A stretch of DNA of 64,000 nucleotides from Streptomyces nojiriensis (GTDB lineage: Bacteria > Actinomycetota > Actinomycetes > Streptomycetales > Streptomycetaceae), in assembly GCF_017639205.1 (NCBI RefSeq), contig NZ_CP071139.1, forward strand, positions 7,935,501-7,999,500, written 5' to 3'. Below are positions 51,765 to 63,800 of the stretch, one piece after another. The translations under genes were made by a program, and so were the position numbers. Each line of letters opens with the position of its first letter. Within the stretch, counting starts at the first letter, position 1. The notes beneath the pieces are model-generated. The model did no database searches. It saw nothing but the letters and a program-made list of their open reading frames with translations, and was not told the DNA's origin.

Positions 51765-51835
51765 CGAGGCGACTCCGCCCTTCCCCCTCCAACGACTCTG
51801 ACTTTCTGGCTTCTGTACAAGGGATGCACGCATGA
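51761..51835 (+). other. Possible 24-codon mini-ORF joining genes 4 and 5 by ATGA overlaps
   Basis: ATG 51761-51763 overlaps the TGA of gene 4 (51762-51764). The frame, starting MTRRLRPSPS, runs to TGA 51833-51835, which overlaps the ATG of gene 5 (51832-51834). Both junctions are ATGA. The peptide resembles no family I know. The arrangement fits a translational coupling device better than a functional peptide. The gap is also locally poorer in GC than the coding DNA. Confidence 0.35.
51819..51824 (+). promoter_or_regulatory. Ribosome binding site AAGGGA for gene 5
   Basis: AAGGGA lies 7 nt before ATG 51832. It is inside the end of the 24-codon mini-ORF, so ribosomes finishing that frame would pass over it. 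Confidence 0.6.
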
Positions 51836-54800
51836 ACGAGGAAAAGCTCCGGTATTTCCTGAAGCGGGTGACGGCCGATCTCCACGAGACGCGCCGTCGG
51901 CTCCAGGAGGTCGAGTCGGAGGAGCAGGAGCCGATCGCGATCATCGGGATGAGCTGCCGCTACCCGGGGGACGTCGAGTCCCCCGAGGACCTGTGGCGGC
52001 TGGTGTCCGAGGAGACCGACGCGATCTCCCCGTTCCCGACGGACCGGGGCTGGGACACGGGGCAGCTCTTCGACGCGGACCCGGACGGGCGGGGCACCAG
52101 CTACGTGCAGGAAGGCGGCTTCCTGCACTCGGCCAACCGGTTCGAGCCGGAGTTCTTCGGGATCTCGCCGCGTGAGGCCGTCGCGATGGACCCGCAGCAG
52201 CGCCTGCTGCTGGAGACCTCCTGGGAGGCCTTCGAGCGGGCCGGCATCGACCCGACCTCCGTGCGCGGCAGCCGGACCGGCGTGTTCACGGGCGTCATGT
52301 ACCACGACTACGCGTCGCGTCTGCGCGCCGTACCCCCGGAAGTCGAGGGCTACCTCGGCACCGGCGGCTCCAGCAGCATCGCCTCCGGCCGCGTCTCGTA
52401 CACCTTCGGTCTCGAAGGTCCGGCGCTCACCGTCGACACGGCCTGTTCCTCCTCCCTCGTCACGCTGCACCTGGCCATGCAGGCCCTCCGCAAGGGCGAG
52501 TGCTCGCTCGCCCTCGCGGGTGGCGTCACCGTCATGCCGACCCCCGGCACCTTCACCGAGTTCAGCAAGCAGCGGGGCCTGTCCTTCGACGGCCGCTGCA
52601 AGTCCTTCGCGGATGCCGCCGACGGCACCGGGTGGGGCGAGGGCGCGGGCATGCTGCTCGTGGAGCGGCTGTCCGACGCCCAGCGCAACGGTCACCGCGT
52701 ACTGGCCGTGGTCCGTGGTTCGGCCGTCAACCAGGACGGTGCATCGAACGGTCTGACCGCCCCGAACGGTCCCTCGCAGCAGCGCGTCATCCGCCAGGCC
52801 CTGGCCGACGCGCGGCTCACCGGCGCCGACATCGACGTCGTCGAGGCGCACGGCACGGGTACGACCCTGGGCGACCCGATCGAGGCGCAGGCGCTGCTGG
52901 CGACGTACGGCCGGGAGCACACCGAGGACCGGCCGCTGTGGCTCGGCTCGGTCAAGTCCAACATCGGGCACACCCAGGCGGCCGCCGGCGTCGCAGGCGT
53001 CATCAAGATGGTCATGGCGATCCGGAACGGCCGGATCCCGAAGACGCTGCACGTGGACGCGCCGTCGACCAAGGTCGACTGGTCCGCGGGCGCCGTGTCG
53101 CTGCTGGACCGGACCGTGGAGTGGCCGGAGACCGGCCGCCCGCGCCGCGCCGCCGTGTCGTCGTTCGGCATCAGCGGCACCAACGCGCACACGATCATCG
53201 AGCAGGCCCCGGTCGCGGCGCCCGCCGAGTCCGCTGGGCCCGCCGATTCGACCGAGCCCGCCGATTCCGCCACCGGCATCGACACCGCCACCGAGGAGCC
53301 CGGCGGCCAAGAGGCGCGGCGCCGCACCGTCGTGCCGCCCGTCGTGCCGTGGCTCGTCTCGGCCCGTACCGAAGAGGCCCTGCGGGCACAGGCCGAGCGC
53401 CTGCTCACCCACCTGCGCGCCCACCCCGACCAGCGGGCGCAGGACGTCAGCCACACCCTGGCCACCGGCCGCGCCGCGCTCGAACACCGCGCCGTCGTCG
53501 TGGCCGGCGACCGGGAGCAGGCCCTCGCCCACCTCGCCGCGCTCGCGGCCGGCGACACCGCCACGGCCCAGGTCGTACGCGGTGTGGCCGGGGCGCGCGG
53601 CAAGACGGCGTTCCTCTTCACGGGGCAGGGCAGCCAGCGCCTCGGCATGGGGCGTGAGCTGCACGAGGCCTATCCGGTGTTCGCGGACGCGCTGGACGCG
53701 GTGTGCGCCCAGCTGGACCCGCACCTCGAACTGCCGCTGAAGGACGTCCTGTTCGGGGATGACGCAGCGCTGCTGGACGAGACGCGGTTCACCCAGCCGG
53801 CGCTGTTCGCCGTGGAGGTGGCACTGTTCCGCCTCTTCGAGTCCTGGGGTGTGAAGCCCGACTTCCTGTCCGGTCACTCCATCGGTGAGATCGCCGCCGC
53901 GCACGTCGCGGGCGTCCTCTCGCTGGAGGACGCGTGCGCGCTGGTGGCGGCCCGCGGCCGGCTGATGCAGGCGCTGCCCGCCGGTGGTGTGATGATCGCG
54001 GTGCAGGCCTCGGAGGACGAGGTACTGCCGCTGCTGACCGACCGGGTGAGCATCGCGGCGGTCAACGGCCCGCGCTCGGTGGTCATCGCGGGTGACGAGG
54101 ACGCCGCGGTCGCCGTCGCGGAGGCGTTCCCCGACCGCAAGGCCAAGCGTCTGACGGTCAGCCACGCGTTCCACTCGCCCCACATGGACGGCATGCTCGA
54201 CGCCTTCCGCCGGGTCGTGGAAGGGCTGACCTTCGAGGCCCCCCGCATCCCGGTCGTCTCGAACCTCACCGGCGCCCTCGTCTCGGACGAGATGGCCTCG
54301 GCCGAGTTCTGGGTCCGCCACGTCCGCGAGACCGTCCGCTTCCTCGACGGGGTCCGCGCCCTGCAGGCCGCCGGAGTCACGACGTACGTCGAACTCGGCC
54401 CCGCCGGTGTGCTGTCCGCGATGGCGCAGTCCTGCCTGACCGACGGCACCGGCCCGGTCGCCTTCGTCCCGGCCCTGCGCAAGGGCCGCTCCGAGGCGGC
54501 GACGATCACCACAGCCCTCGCCGAGGTCCACGTACGCGGCATCGCCGTCGACTGGCACGCCTTCCACTCCGGCACCGGCGCCGAGCAGGTGGACCTGCCC
54601 ACGTACGCCTTCCAGCGCGAGCACTACTGGCTCGATGCCGGATCCCTCGGCGGGGACGTGACCACCGTGGGCCTCAGGTCCGCCGACCACCCGCTGCTGG
54701 GCGCCTCGGTCTCCCTGGCGGACGCCGACGGGCTGCTGCTCACCGGGCGCCTGTCGCTGACGACGCACCCCTGGCTCGGCGACCACCGGGTCATGGGCTC

Positions 54801-57800
54801 CGTCCTGCTGCCGGGCACCGCATTCGTCGAGCTGGCCCTGCGGGCGGGTGAGCAGGTCGGCTGCGACCTGGTCGACGACCTCACGCTCGCCGCTCCGCTG
54901 GTGCTGCCCGAGGAGGGCGGCGTCGAGCTCCAGATCTCCGTCGCGGCACCTGACGCGTCCGGCCGGCGGTCGGTCGTCTTCCACTCCCGCGACGACCGCG
55001 CGGCCTACGACGAGCCGTGGATCCGGAACGCGACCGCGCTCCTGGCCGAAGGGGCGGGCGACACCCCCGGCTTCGACCTCACCGAGTGGCCGCCGGCCGG
55101 GGCGGAAGCCGTCCCCGTGGAGGGCCTGTACGAGGGCCTCTCCGACTCCGGTTTCGGGTACGGGCCGGCCTTCCAGGGCCTGCGGGCCGCCTGGCGCCGG
55201 GGCGAGGACGTGTTCGCCGAGGTGAGCCTCGACGGTGAGACCGAGCCGGGTGCGGAGTCGTTCACGATCCACCCGGCGCTGCTGGACGCGGTTCTGCACG
55301 GGATCGGGCTGGGCGCGCTGGTGGAGGACACCGGTCAGGGCCGGCTGCCGTTCTCGTGGTCCGGTGTGGTGGTGCACTCCGTCGGTGCGGACAGTGTGCG
55401 GGTGCGGCTCTCGCGGGCCGGGCGGGACGCGGTGCGGCTGGAGATCGCCGACGCGGAGGGTGTGCCCGTCGCGTCGGTGGACAGTCTGGCGCTGCGCGCG
55501 TTCTCGCCGGAGCAGTTCGGCCGGCAGGCCGGCGGTCACGGGGACTCCCTGTACCACGTGGCCTGGTCGGAGGTGGCGTCCGGCGAGCCGTCCGGTGACT
55601 GGCTGATGCTGGGCGAGGGTCCGCAGGTGTTCGCGGATCTCGCCGGGCTGGCCGTGGCCGTGGCCGAGGGCGGTGAGATTCCGGCGGCACTGGTCGTGCC
55701 GTGCGTGGAGGCGGCCGCCGAGGACCTGGCGGGCGCGGTGCACGCGCAGACGGGCCATGTGCTGACGCTGCTCAAGGAGTGCCTGTCCGACAGGCGTTTC
55801 GCGCGGTCGCGTCTGGTGTTCCTGACGCGGGGCGCCGTGGCCGCCGTACCGGGCGAGGGTGTGTCGGACCTGGTCCACGCTGCGGTGTGGGGTCTGGTGC
55901 GTTCGGCGCAGTCGGAGAACCCGGGCCGGTTCGTCCTGGTCGACGTCGATGCCGAGGGTGACGTCGAGGCCGGGCTGTCGGCCGCGCTGGCCTCGGGCGA
56001 GTCCGAGCTGGCGGTACGGGGCGGCGCGCTGCTGGCGCCGAAGCTGGCGCGTGCGGCGCTCGCCGCGGACACGGCCGCGGGGTGGGCCACTGAGGGCACG
56101 GTGCTCGTCACCGGTGCGAGTGGTTCGCTGGGCGGGCTGTTCGCCCGTCACCTGGTGACCGAGCACGGTGTACGGCGTCTGCTGCTGGTGAGCCGTCGTG
56201 GCGAGGCGGCTGAGCTGTCCGCCGAGCTTGCGGGTCTGGGTGCCGAGGTGTCGTGGGCGGCGTGTGACGTGGCCGACCGGGAGGCCCTGGCGGCCGTACT
56301 GGCAGGCATACCCGCGGAGCACCCGCTGACCGGGGTCGTGCACACGGCCGGTGTTCTGGATGACGGTGTGGTCGGTTCGCTGACCGCCGAGCGTCTGTCG
56401 GCCGTGCTCCGGCCGAAGGTCGACGCGGCGTGGAACCTCCACGAACTCACCCGGGACCTGGACCTCTCCGCGTTCGTGTTGTTCTCGTCGGCGGCCGGTG
56501 TGTTCGGTGGTGCCGGTCAGGCCAACTACGCCGCCGGCAACACCTTCCTGGACGCCTTGGCCGCGCACCGCCGGGCCCAGGGCCTGACCGCCACGTCCCT
56601 CGCCTGGGGCCTGTGGGCCGAGATCGGCGGCATGGGCGGTGACCTGGCCGACGGCGACCGCGACCGCATGAACCGCGGCGGCGTGGGCGCCCTCACGCCG
56701 GAGACCGGCCTCGCCCTGTTCGACGCGGCCTGCGCCGCAGGGCAGCCGCTGCTCGTGCCGGTGAAGCTGGACATGGCGGCCCTGCGCGCCGCGGCGAGCG
56801 GCGGCATGCTCCCGCCGCTGCTGTCCGGCCTCGTCCGGATGCCGGCCCGCCGGGCAGCCCGGGGAGCTGGCGGCGCGTTCGCCCGGCAGCTCGCCGCCCT
56901 GCCGAAGGACCAGCAGGCCGGCGCCGTCCTCGGGCTGGTCCGAGGCCAGGTCGCAGCCGTGCTCGGCTTCGCGGGGCCGGAGGCGGTGGACCCGGCGCGG
57001 TCGTTCAACGAGGTCGGCTTCGACTCGCTGACCGCCGTCGAACTCCGCAACCGCCTCGGCGCCGCCACCGGCGTCCGGCTGCCCGCCACCCTCGTCTTCG
57101 ACTACCCGACGCCCACCGTCCTGGCGGACTACCTGCACGCCGAACTGCTCGGCGGCCAGGAAGCGGACGCGGCCCCGACCGCCGTCGCCGTGCACGACGA
57201 CGAGCCGATCGCCATCGTTTCGATGGCCTGCCGCTTCCCCGGTGACGTCCGCTCGCCCGAGGACCTGTGGCGCCTCGTCCGCGACGGGCGGGACGCGATC
57301 TCGAACATGCCCGCCGACCGGGGCTGGGACCTCGAAGGACTCTTCGACGCCGACCCGGACCGGCAGGGCACCAGCTACAGCACGGCCGGCGGGTTCCTGC
57401 ACGACGCGCACCACTTCGACCCGACGTTCTTCGGGATCTCGCCCCGCGAGGCCCTGGCCACCGACCCGCAGCAGCGACTGCTGCTGGAGACCTCGTGGGA
57501 GGCCTTCGAGCGGGCCGGCATCGACCCGGCGTCCATGCGCGGGAGCCGGACGGGCGTGTTCGCGGGCGTGATGTACAACGACTACGGCACGCTCCTGCAC
57601 CGGGCCCCGGAGGGCCTGGAGGGTTACATGGGGACGTCCAGCTCGGGCAGTGTGGCCTCGGGCCGCGTCTCGTACACGTTCGGCCTGGAGGGCCCGGCGG
57701 TGACGGTCGACACCGCCTGCTCCTCCTCGCTCGTCACCCTCCACCTCGCCGTCCAGGCGCTGCGCAACGGCGAATGCGACATGGCACTCGCCGGCGGCGT

Positions 57801-60800
57801 GACCGTCATGGCCACGCCCGGCACCTTCATCGCCTTCAGCCGCCAGCGCGGCCTCGCGACGGACGGCCGCTGCAAGCCGTTCGCGGCCGCCGCCGACGGC
57901 ACCGCGTGGGGCGAGGGCGTCGGCATGCTGCTCGTCGAACGGCTCTCGGACGCCCGCGCCAAGGGCCACCCGGTCCTCGCCGTGGTCCGCGGCTCGGCGA
58001 TCAACCAGGACGGCGCCTCCAACGGTCTGACCGCCCCCAACGGCCCCTCCCAGCAGCGCGTCATCCGCCAGGCCCTGGCCAACGCGGGCCTGGCCTCGGC
58101 CGATGTCGACGTGGTCGAGGCGCACGGCACGGGCACGACCCTCGGCGACCCGATCGAAGCCCAGGCGCTGCTGGCCACGTACGGGCAGGACCGGCCGGAG
58201 GACCGGCCGCTCCTGCTCGGCTCCATCAAGTCGAACATGGGACACACGCAGGCCGCCGCCGGTGTCGCGGGCATCATCAAGATGGTGCAGGCCATGCGGC
58301 ACGGGACGGTGCCGAAGACGCTGCACGTGGACGAGCCGTCCCCGCACGTCGACTGGTCCGAGGGCGCCGTCGAGCTGCTGACGGAGCCGGTGGCCTGGCC
58401 GGAGACCGGACGTCCGCGCCGAGCGGCCATCTCGTCGTTCGGCATCAGCGGCACGAACGCGCACACGATCATCGAGCAGGCCCCGGACGAGGCCGCGGTG
58501 GCCGTGGCCGAGACGGGTACGGGGCCGGTGCTGCCGTACGTGCTGTCGGCGAAGTCGGCGGACGCGCTGAGCGCCCAGGCGGCCCGCCTGCGGACCCACC
58601 TGCAGGACACGCCGGAGGCCGGAGCGGCCGACATGGCCTACTCGTTGGCCACCCGTCGCGCGGCCTTCGCCCACCGGGCGGTGGTCGTCGCCGGCGCCCG
58701 GGAGGGGCTGCTCGGCGCGCTGGCCGCGCTGGCGGACGGCGACGTGTCCGCCGCCGGGATCACGAGCGGCACCGTGGGCGCCGCCGGAGCCGGGAAGCTG
58801 GCGTTCCTGTTCACCGGCCAGGGCAGCCAGCGACCCGGGATGGGGCGTGAGCTGTACGAGGCCCACCCGGTGTTCGCCGCCGCGCTGGACGCGGTGTGCG
58901 AACGCATCCGACTGCCCCTCGGCAAGGCCCTCTTCGGTACGGACGCGGAGCTGCTGGACCGGACGGAGTTCACGCAGCCGGCGCTGTTCGCACTGGAGGT
59001 GGCCCTGTTCCGGCTGCTGGAGTCGTGGGGGGTGAAGCCGGACTTCCTGTCCGGGCACTCGATCGGCGAGATCGCTGCCGCGCACGTGGCCGGGGTGCTG
59101 GCCCTGGACGACGCGTGCACGCTGGTGGCGGCCCGTGGCCGGCTGATGCAGGCGCTGCCGGGCGGCGGCGTGATGATCGCACTCGAAGCCTCCGAGGACG
59201 AGGTCCTGCCGCTGCTGACCGACCGGGTGAGCATCGCCGCGATCAACGGTCCGCGCTCGGTCGTGGTCGCCGGTGACGAGCACGCGGCGACCGCCGTCCT
59301 GGAAGCCTTCCCGGACCGCAAGTCCAAGCGCCTCTCCGTGAGCCACGCGTTCCACTCGCCGCACATGGACGGCATGCTGGAGGACTTCCGCCAGGTGGTG
59401 GAGGGGCTGACCTTCGCCGCCCCGCGGATCCCGGTCGTCTCGAACCTGACCGGCGCCCTCGTCACCGACGAGATGGGCTCCGCCGACTTCTGGGTCCGGC
59501 ACGTCCGCGAGGCGGTCCGCTTCCTCGACGGCGTCCGCGCCCTCGAAGCGGCCGGAGTGACCACGTACCTCGAACTGGGGCCCGACGGCGTCCTCTGCGC
59601 CATGGCGCAGGCCTGCCTGACCGACGACACGCGTGGTGCGGCGTTCGCCCCCGCCCTGCGCAAGGAGCGTCCCGAGACGGCCGCCCTCACGGCCGCCGTC
59701 GCCGAGGCCCACGCCCACGGGGCCCCCGTCGACTGGGAGTCGTACTTCGCGGGCACCGGTGCCCGGAGCATCGACCTGCCGACCTACGCCTTCCAGCACG
59801 AGCGGTACTGGATCGACCTCCCCGTCGGGTCCTCCGCCGACGCGACTGCCGCGGGCCTGCGGCCCGCCGACCACCCCCTGCTCGGTGCCTCGGTGATGCT
59901 GGCCGACGCCGACGGCCTGCTCCTCACCGGGCGGCTGTCCGTCGCCACCCACCCGTGGCTCGCGGACCACGTGGTCATGGGCGCGGTCACGCTGCCCGGT
60001 ACGGCGTTCGTCGAGCTGGCGCTGCGCGCCGGTGAGCAGGTCGGCTGCGACCTGGTGGAAGAGTTGACCCTGGCCGCCCCCCTCGTCCTCTCCGAGGACG
60101 GCGCCGTCGAGCTCCAGATCGCCGTCGGGGCGCCCGACGAGGCGGGCCGCCGGCCCCTCGCCTTCCACTCGCGCGACGGCCTGGCGGCGGACAACGCCCT
60201 CTGGCTCCGGAACGCCACCGCGACCCTCGCGATCGGTGCGCAGGAGCCCCCGGTGTTCGACCTCGCGGCCTGGCCGCCGGCCGGCGCGGAGCCCGTCGAC
60301 GTCGACGAGCTGTACGACGGCTTCGCGGAGTCCGGCTTCGGCTACGGGCCGGTGTTCCAGGGCCTGCGCGCCGCCTGGCGCAAGGGCGACGAGGTGTTCG
60401 CCGAGGTCGGCCTCGGCGACGAGCAGGGCCCGGATGCCGATCAGTTCACGATCCACCCGGCGCTCCTCGACTCCGTTCTGCACGCCATCGGGCTCGGCTC
60501 CCTCGTGGAGGACACCGGCCAGCCGCGGCTGCCGTTCTCCTGGTCCGGGGTCGCGGTCCACTCCACGGGAGCGGACACCCTGCGCGTACGGCTCTCCCGG
60601 GCCGGCCGGGAAGCGGTGCGTCTGGAGATCGCCGACGCCGAAGGCGTCCCCGTCGCCTCGGTGGACAGCCTCGCCCTGCGCGCCTTCTCGCCCGAGCAGC
60701 TCGGCCGACAGGTCGGTGGCCACGGCGACGCGCTGTTCCGCGTCGAGTGGCCCGAACTGATGCCGTCGGACGCGCTGTTCGGCGACTGGGTCATGCGGGA

Positions 60801-63800
60801 CGCGGCCGACGCGCGGGTCCTCGACGATCTCGACGCGGTTCCGGGTGCGCTGGTGCTGTCGTGCCGGGAGCCCGCCGGCACGGACGTGGCCGACGCGGTG
60901 CACGCCGAGGCGGGCCGGGTGCTGACGCTGCTCCAGCGGTGGCTGTCCGACGACCGCTTCGCCGATGCGCGTCTGGCGTTCCTGACCCGCGGCGCCGTGA
61001 CCGTCGCCCCGGGTGACGGTCCGGCGGACCTGGTGCACGCCTCGGTGTGGGGTCTGGTGCGTTCGGCGCAGTCGGAGAACCCGGGCCGGATCGTCCTGGT
61101 GGACGTCGACGCCGACGGCGACGTGGAGCACGCGCTCTCGGCGGCCCTGGCCTCGGGCGAGTCCGAGGTGGCGGTGCGCGGGGGCGTGCTGCTGGTGCCG
61201 CGGCTGGCGCGTGCGTCGGTCGCCGGCTCCGATCCGGAGTGGGCGGCCGGGGGCACGGTGCTGGTGACGGGTGCCAGCGGTTCGCTGGGCGGGCTGTTCG
61301 CCCGTCACCTGGTGACCGAGCACGGTGTACGGCGTCTGCTGCTGGTCAGCCGGCGTGGCGACGCTGCCGAGGGTGCCGCCGACCTGTCGGCGGAGCTCGC
61401 CGGGCTGGGTGCCGAGGTGTCGTGGGCCGCTTGTGACGTGGCCGACCGTGACGCGCTGGCCGCCGTCCTGTCCGCAATCCCCGCCGAGCACCCGCTGACG
61501 GCGGTCGTGCACACGGCCGGTGTCCTGGACGACGGTGTCGTCGGCTCCCTGACCGCCGAGCGGCTGTCGGCCGTACTGCGTCCGAAGGTGGACGCCGCGT
61601 GGAACCTGCACGAGCTGACGGCCGGCCTCGACCTGGCCGCGTTCGTCCTGTTCTCCTCCGCCGCCGGTGTGTTCGGCGGTGCCGGTCAGGCCAACTACGC
61701 CGCCGGCAACACCTTCCTGGACGCCCTCGCGGCCCACCGCCAGGCCCAGGGCCTGGCAGCGACGTCCCTCGCCTGGGGCCTGTGGGACGAGGCGGGCGGC
61801 ATGGGGGACACCCTGGACGCCGACGACGTCTCGCGCATGGGCCGCGGTGGCGTGATCGCCCTGACCGCCGCCGAAGGCGTGGCCCTGTTCGACAGCGCGT
61901 GCGCCTCCGGGCAGGCCCTGCTGGTGCCGGTCAGGCTGGACCTGGCCGCGCTGCGCGCCGCCGCACGCGGTGGACTGCTCCCGCCCCTGCTCTCCGGACT
62001 CGTCCGCATGCCCTCGCGCCGTGCGGCCCGGGGCGGCACGGCCGCCGGCGGTGCCTTCGCGCGGAAGCTCGCCGCGCTGCCGCAGGACCAGCGGCCGGGA
62101 GCCCTGCTGGAGCTGGTCCGGGGCCAGGTGGCCGCGGTACTCGGCTTCGCGGGCCCCGAAGCGGTGGACCCGGCGCGGTCGTTCAGCGAGGTCGGCTTCG
62201 ACTCGCTGACCGCGGTGGAGCTGCGCAACCGCCTCGCGGCGGCGACGGGCGTGCGCCTGCCGGCCACCCTCGTCTTCGACTACCCGAATCCGGCGGTCCT
62301 GGCGGAGTACCTGCACGCCGAACTGCTCGGCGGCCAGGGAGCGGACGTGGCCACGGTCGCGGCCTCCGTGCACGACGACGAGCCGATCGCCATCGTGGCG
62401 ATGGCCTGCCGCTTCCCCGGTGACGTCCGCTCGCCCGAGGACCTGTGGCGCCTCGTCGCGGACGGCCGGGACGCCATCTCCGCCATGCCGGACGACCGCG
62501 GCTGGGACCTCGCCGGAATCCTCGACCCCGGCCAGCCGGGCGCCGACTACAGCCCGACCGGCGGGTTCCTGCACGACGCGCACCACTTCGACCCGACGTT
62601 CTTCGGGATCTCGCCCCGCGAGGCCCTGGCCACCGACCCGCAGCAGCGACTGCTGCTGGAGACCTCGTGGGAGGCCTTCGAGCGGGCCGGCATCGACCCG
62701 GCATCGATGCGCGGGAGCCGGACGGGCGTGTTCGCGGGCGTGATGTACAACGACTACGGCACCCTGCTCCACCGGGCCCCGGAGGGCCTGGAGGGCTACA
62801 TGGGGACCTCCAGCTCGGGCAGTGTTGCCTCGGGCCGCGTCTCGTACACGTTCGGCCTGGAGGGCCCGGCGGTGACGGTCGACACGGCCTGCTCCTCTTC
62901 ACTCGTCACCCTCCACCTCGCCGTCCAGGCGCTGCGCAACGGCGAATGCGACATGGCACTCGCCGGCGGCGTGACCGTCATGGCCACGCCCGGCACCTTC
63001 ATCGCCTTCAGCATCCAGCGCGGCCTGGCGTCCGACGGGCGTTGCAAGCCGTTCGCGGCCGCCGCCGACGGCACCGCGTGGGGCGAGGGCGTCGGCATGC
63101 TGCTCGTCGAACGGCTCTCGGACGCCCGCGCCAAGGGCCACCCGGTCCTCGCCGTGGTCCGCGGCTCGGCGATCAACCAGGACGGCGCCTCCAACGGCCT
63201 CACGGCCCCGAACGGCCCCTCCCAGCAGCGCGTCATCCGCCAAGCCCTGGCCAACGCCGGTCTGTCCGCCGCAGAGGTCGACGCTGTCGAGGCCCACGGC
63301 ACCGGTACTACGCTCGGCGACCCCATCGAGGCGCAGGCGCTGCTGGCCACCTACGGTCAGGAGCACACGGACGAGCAGCCGCTGTGGCTCGGCTCGATCA
63401 AGTCCAACGTGGGCCACACGCAGGCCGCCGCCGGTGTCGCGGGCGTCATCAAGATGGTCCAGGCGATACGGCACGGCGTCCTGCCGAAGTCCCTGCACGT
63501 CGACGAGCCCACCCCGCACGTCGACTGGTCGGCGGGAGCGGTCTCGCTCCTGGAATCGGCCACCCCCTGGCCGGAGACCGGGCGCCCGCGCCGCGCGGCC
63601 GTGTCGTCGTTCGGCATCGGCGGGACCAACGCGCACACGATCATCGAGCAGGCCCCGGACGAGGCCGCGGTGACCGCGGCCGAGACCGGTACGGTGCCGG
63701 TGCTGCCGTACGTGCTGTCCGCGAAGTCGGCGGATGCCATGCGCGGCCAGGCGGCCCGCCTGCGGACCCACCTGGAGGGCGAGGCCGGGCTCAGGTCCGC

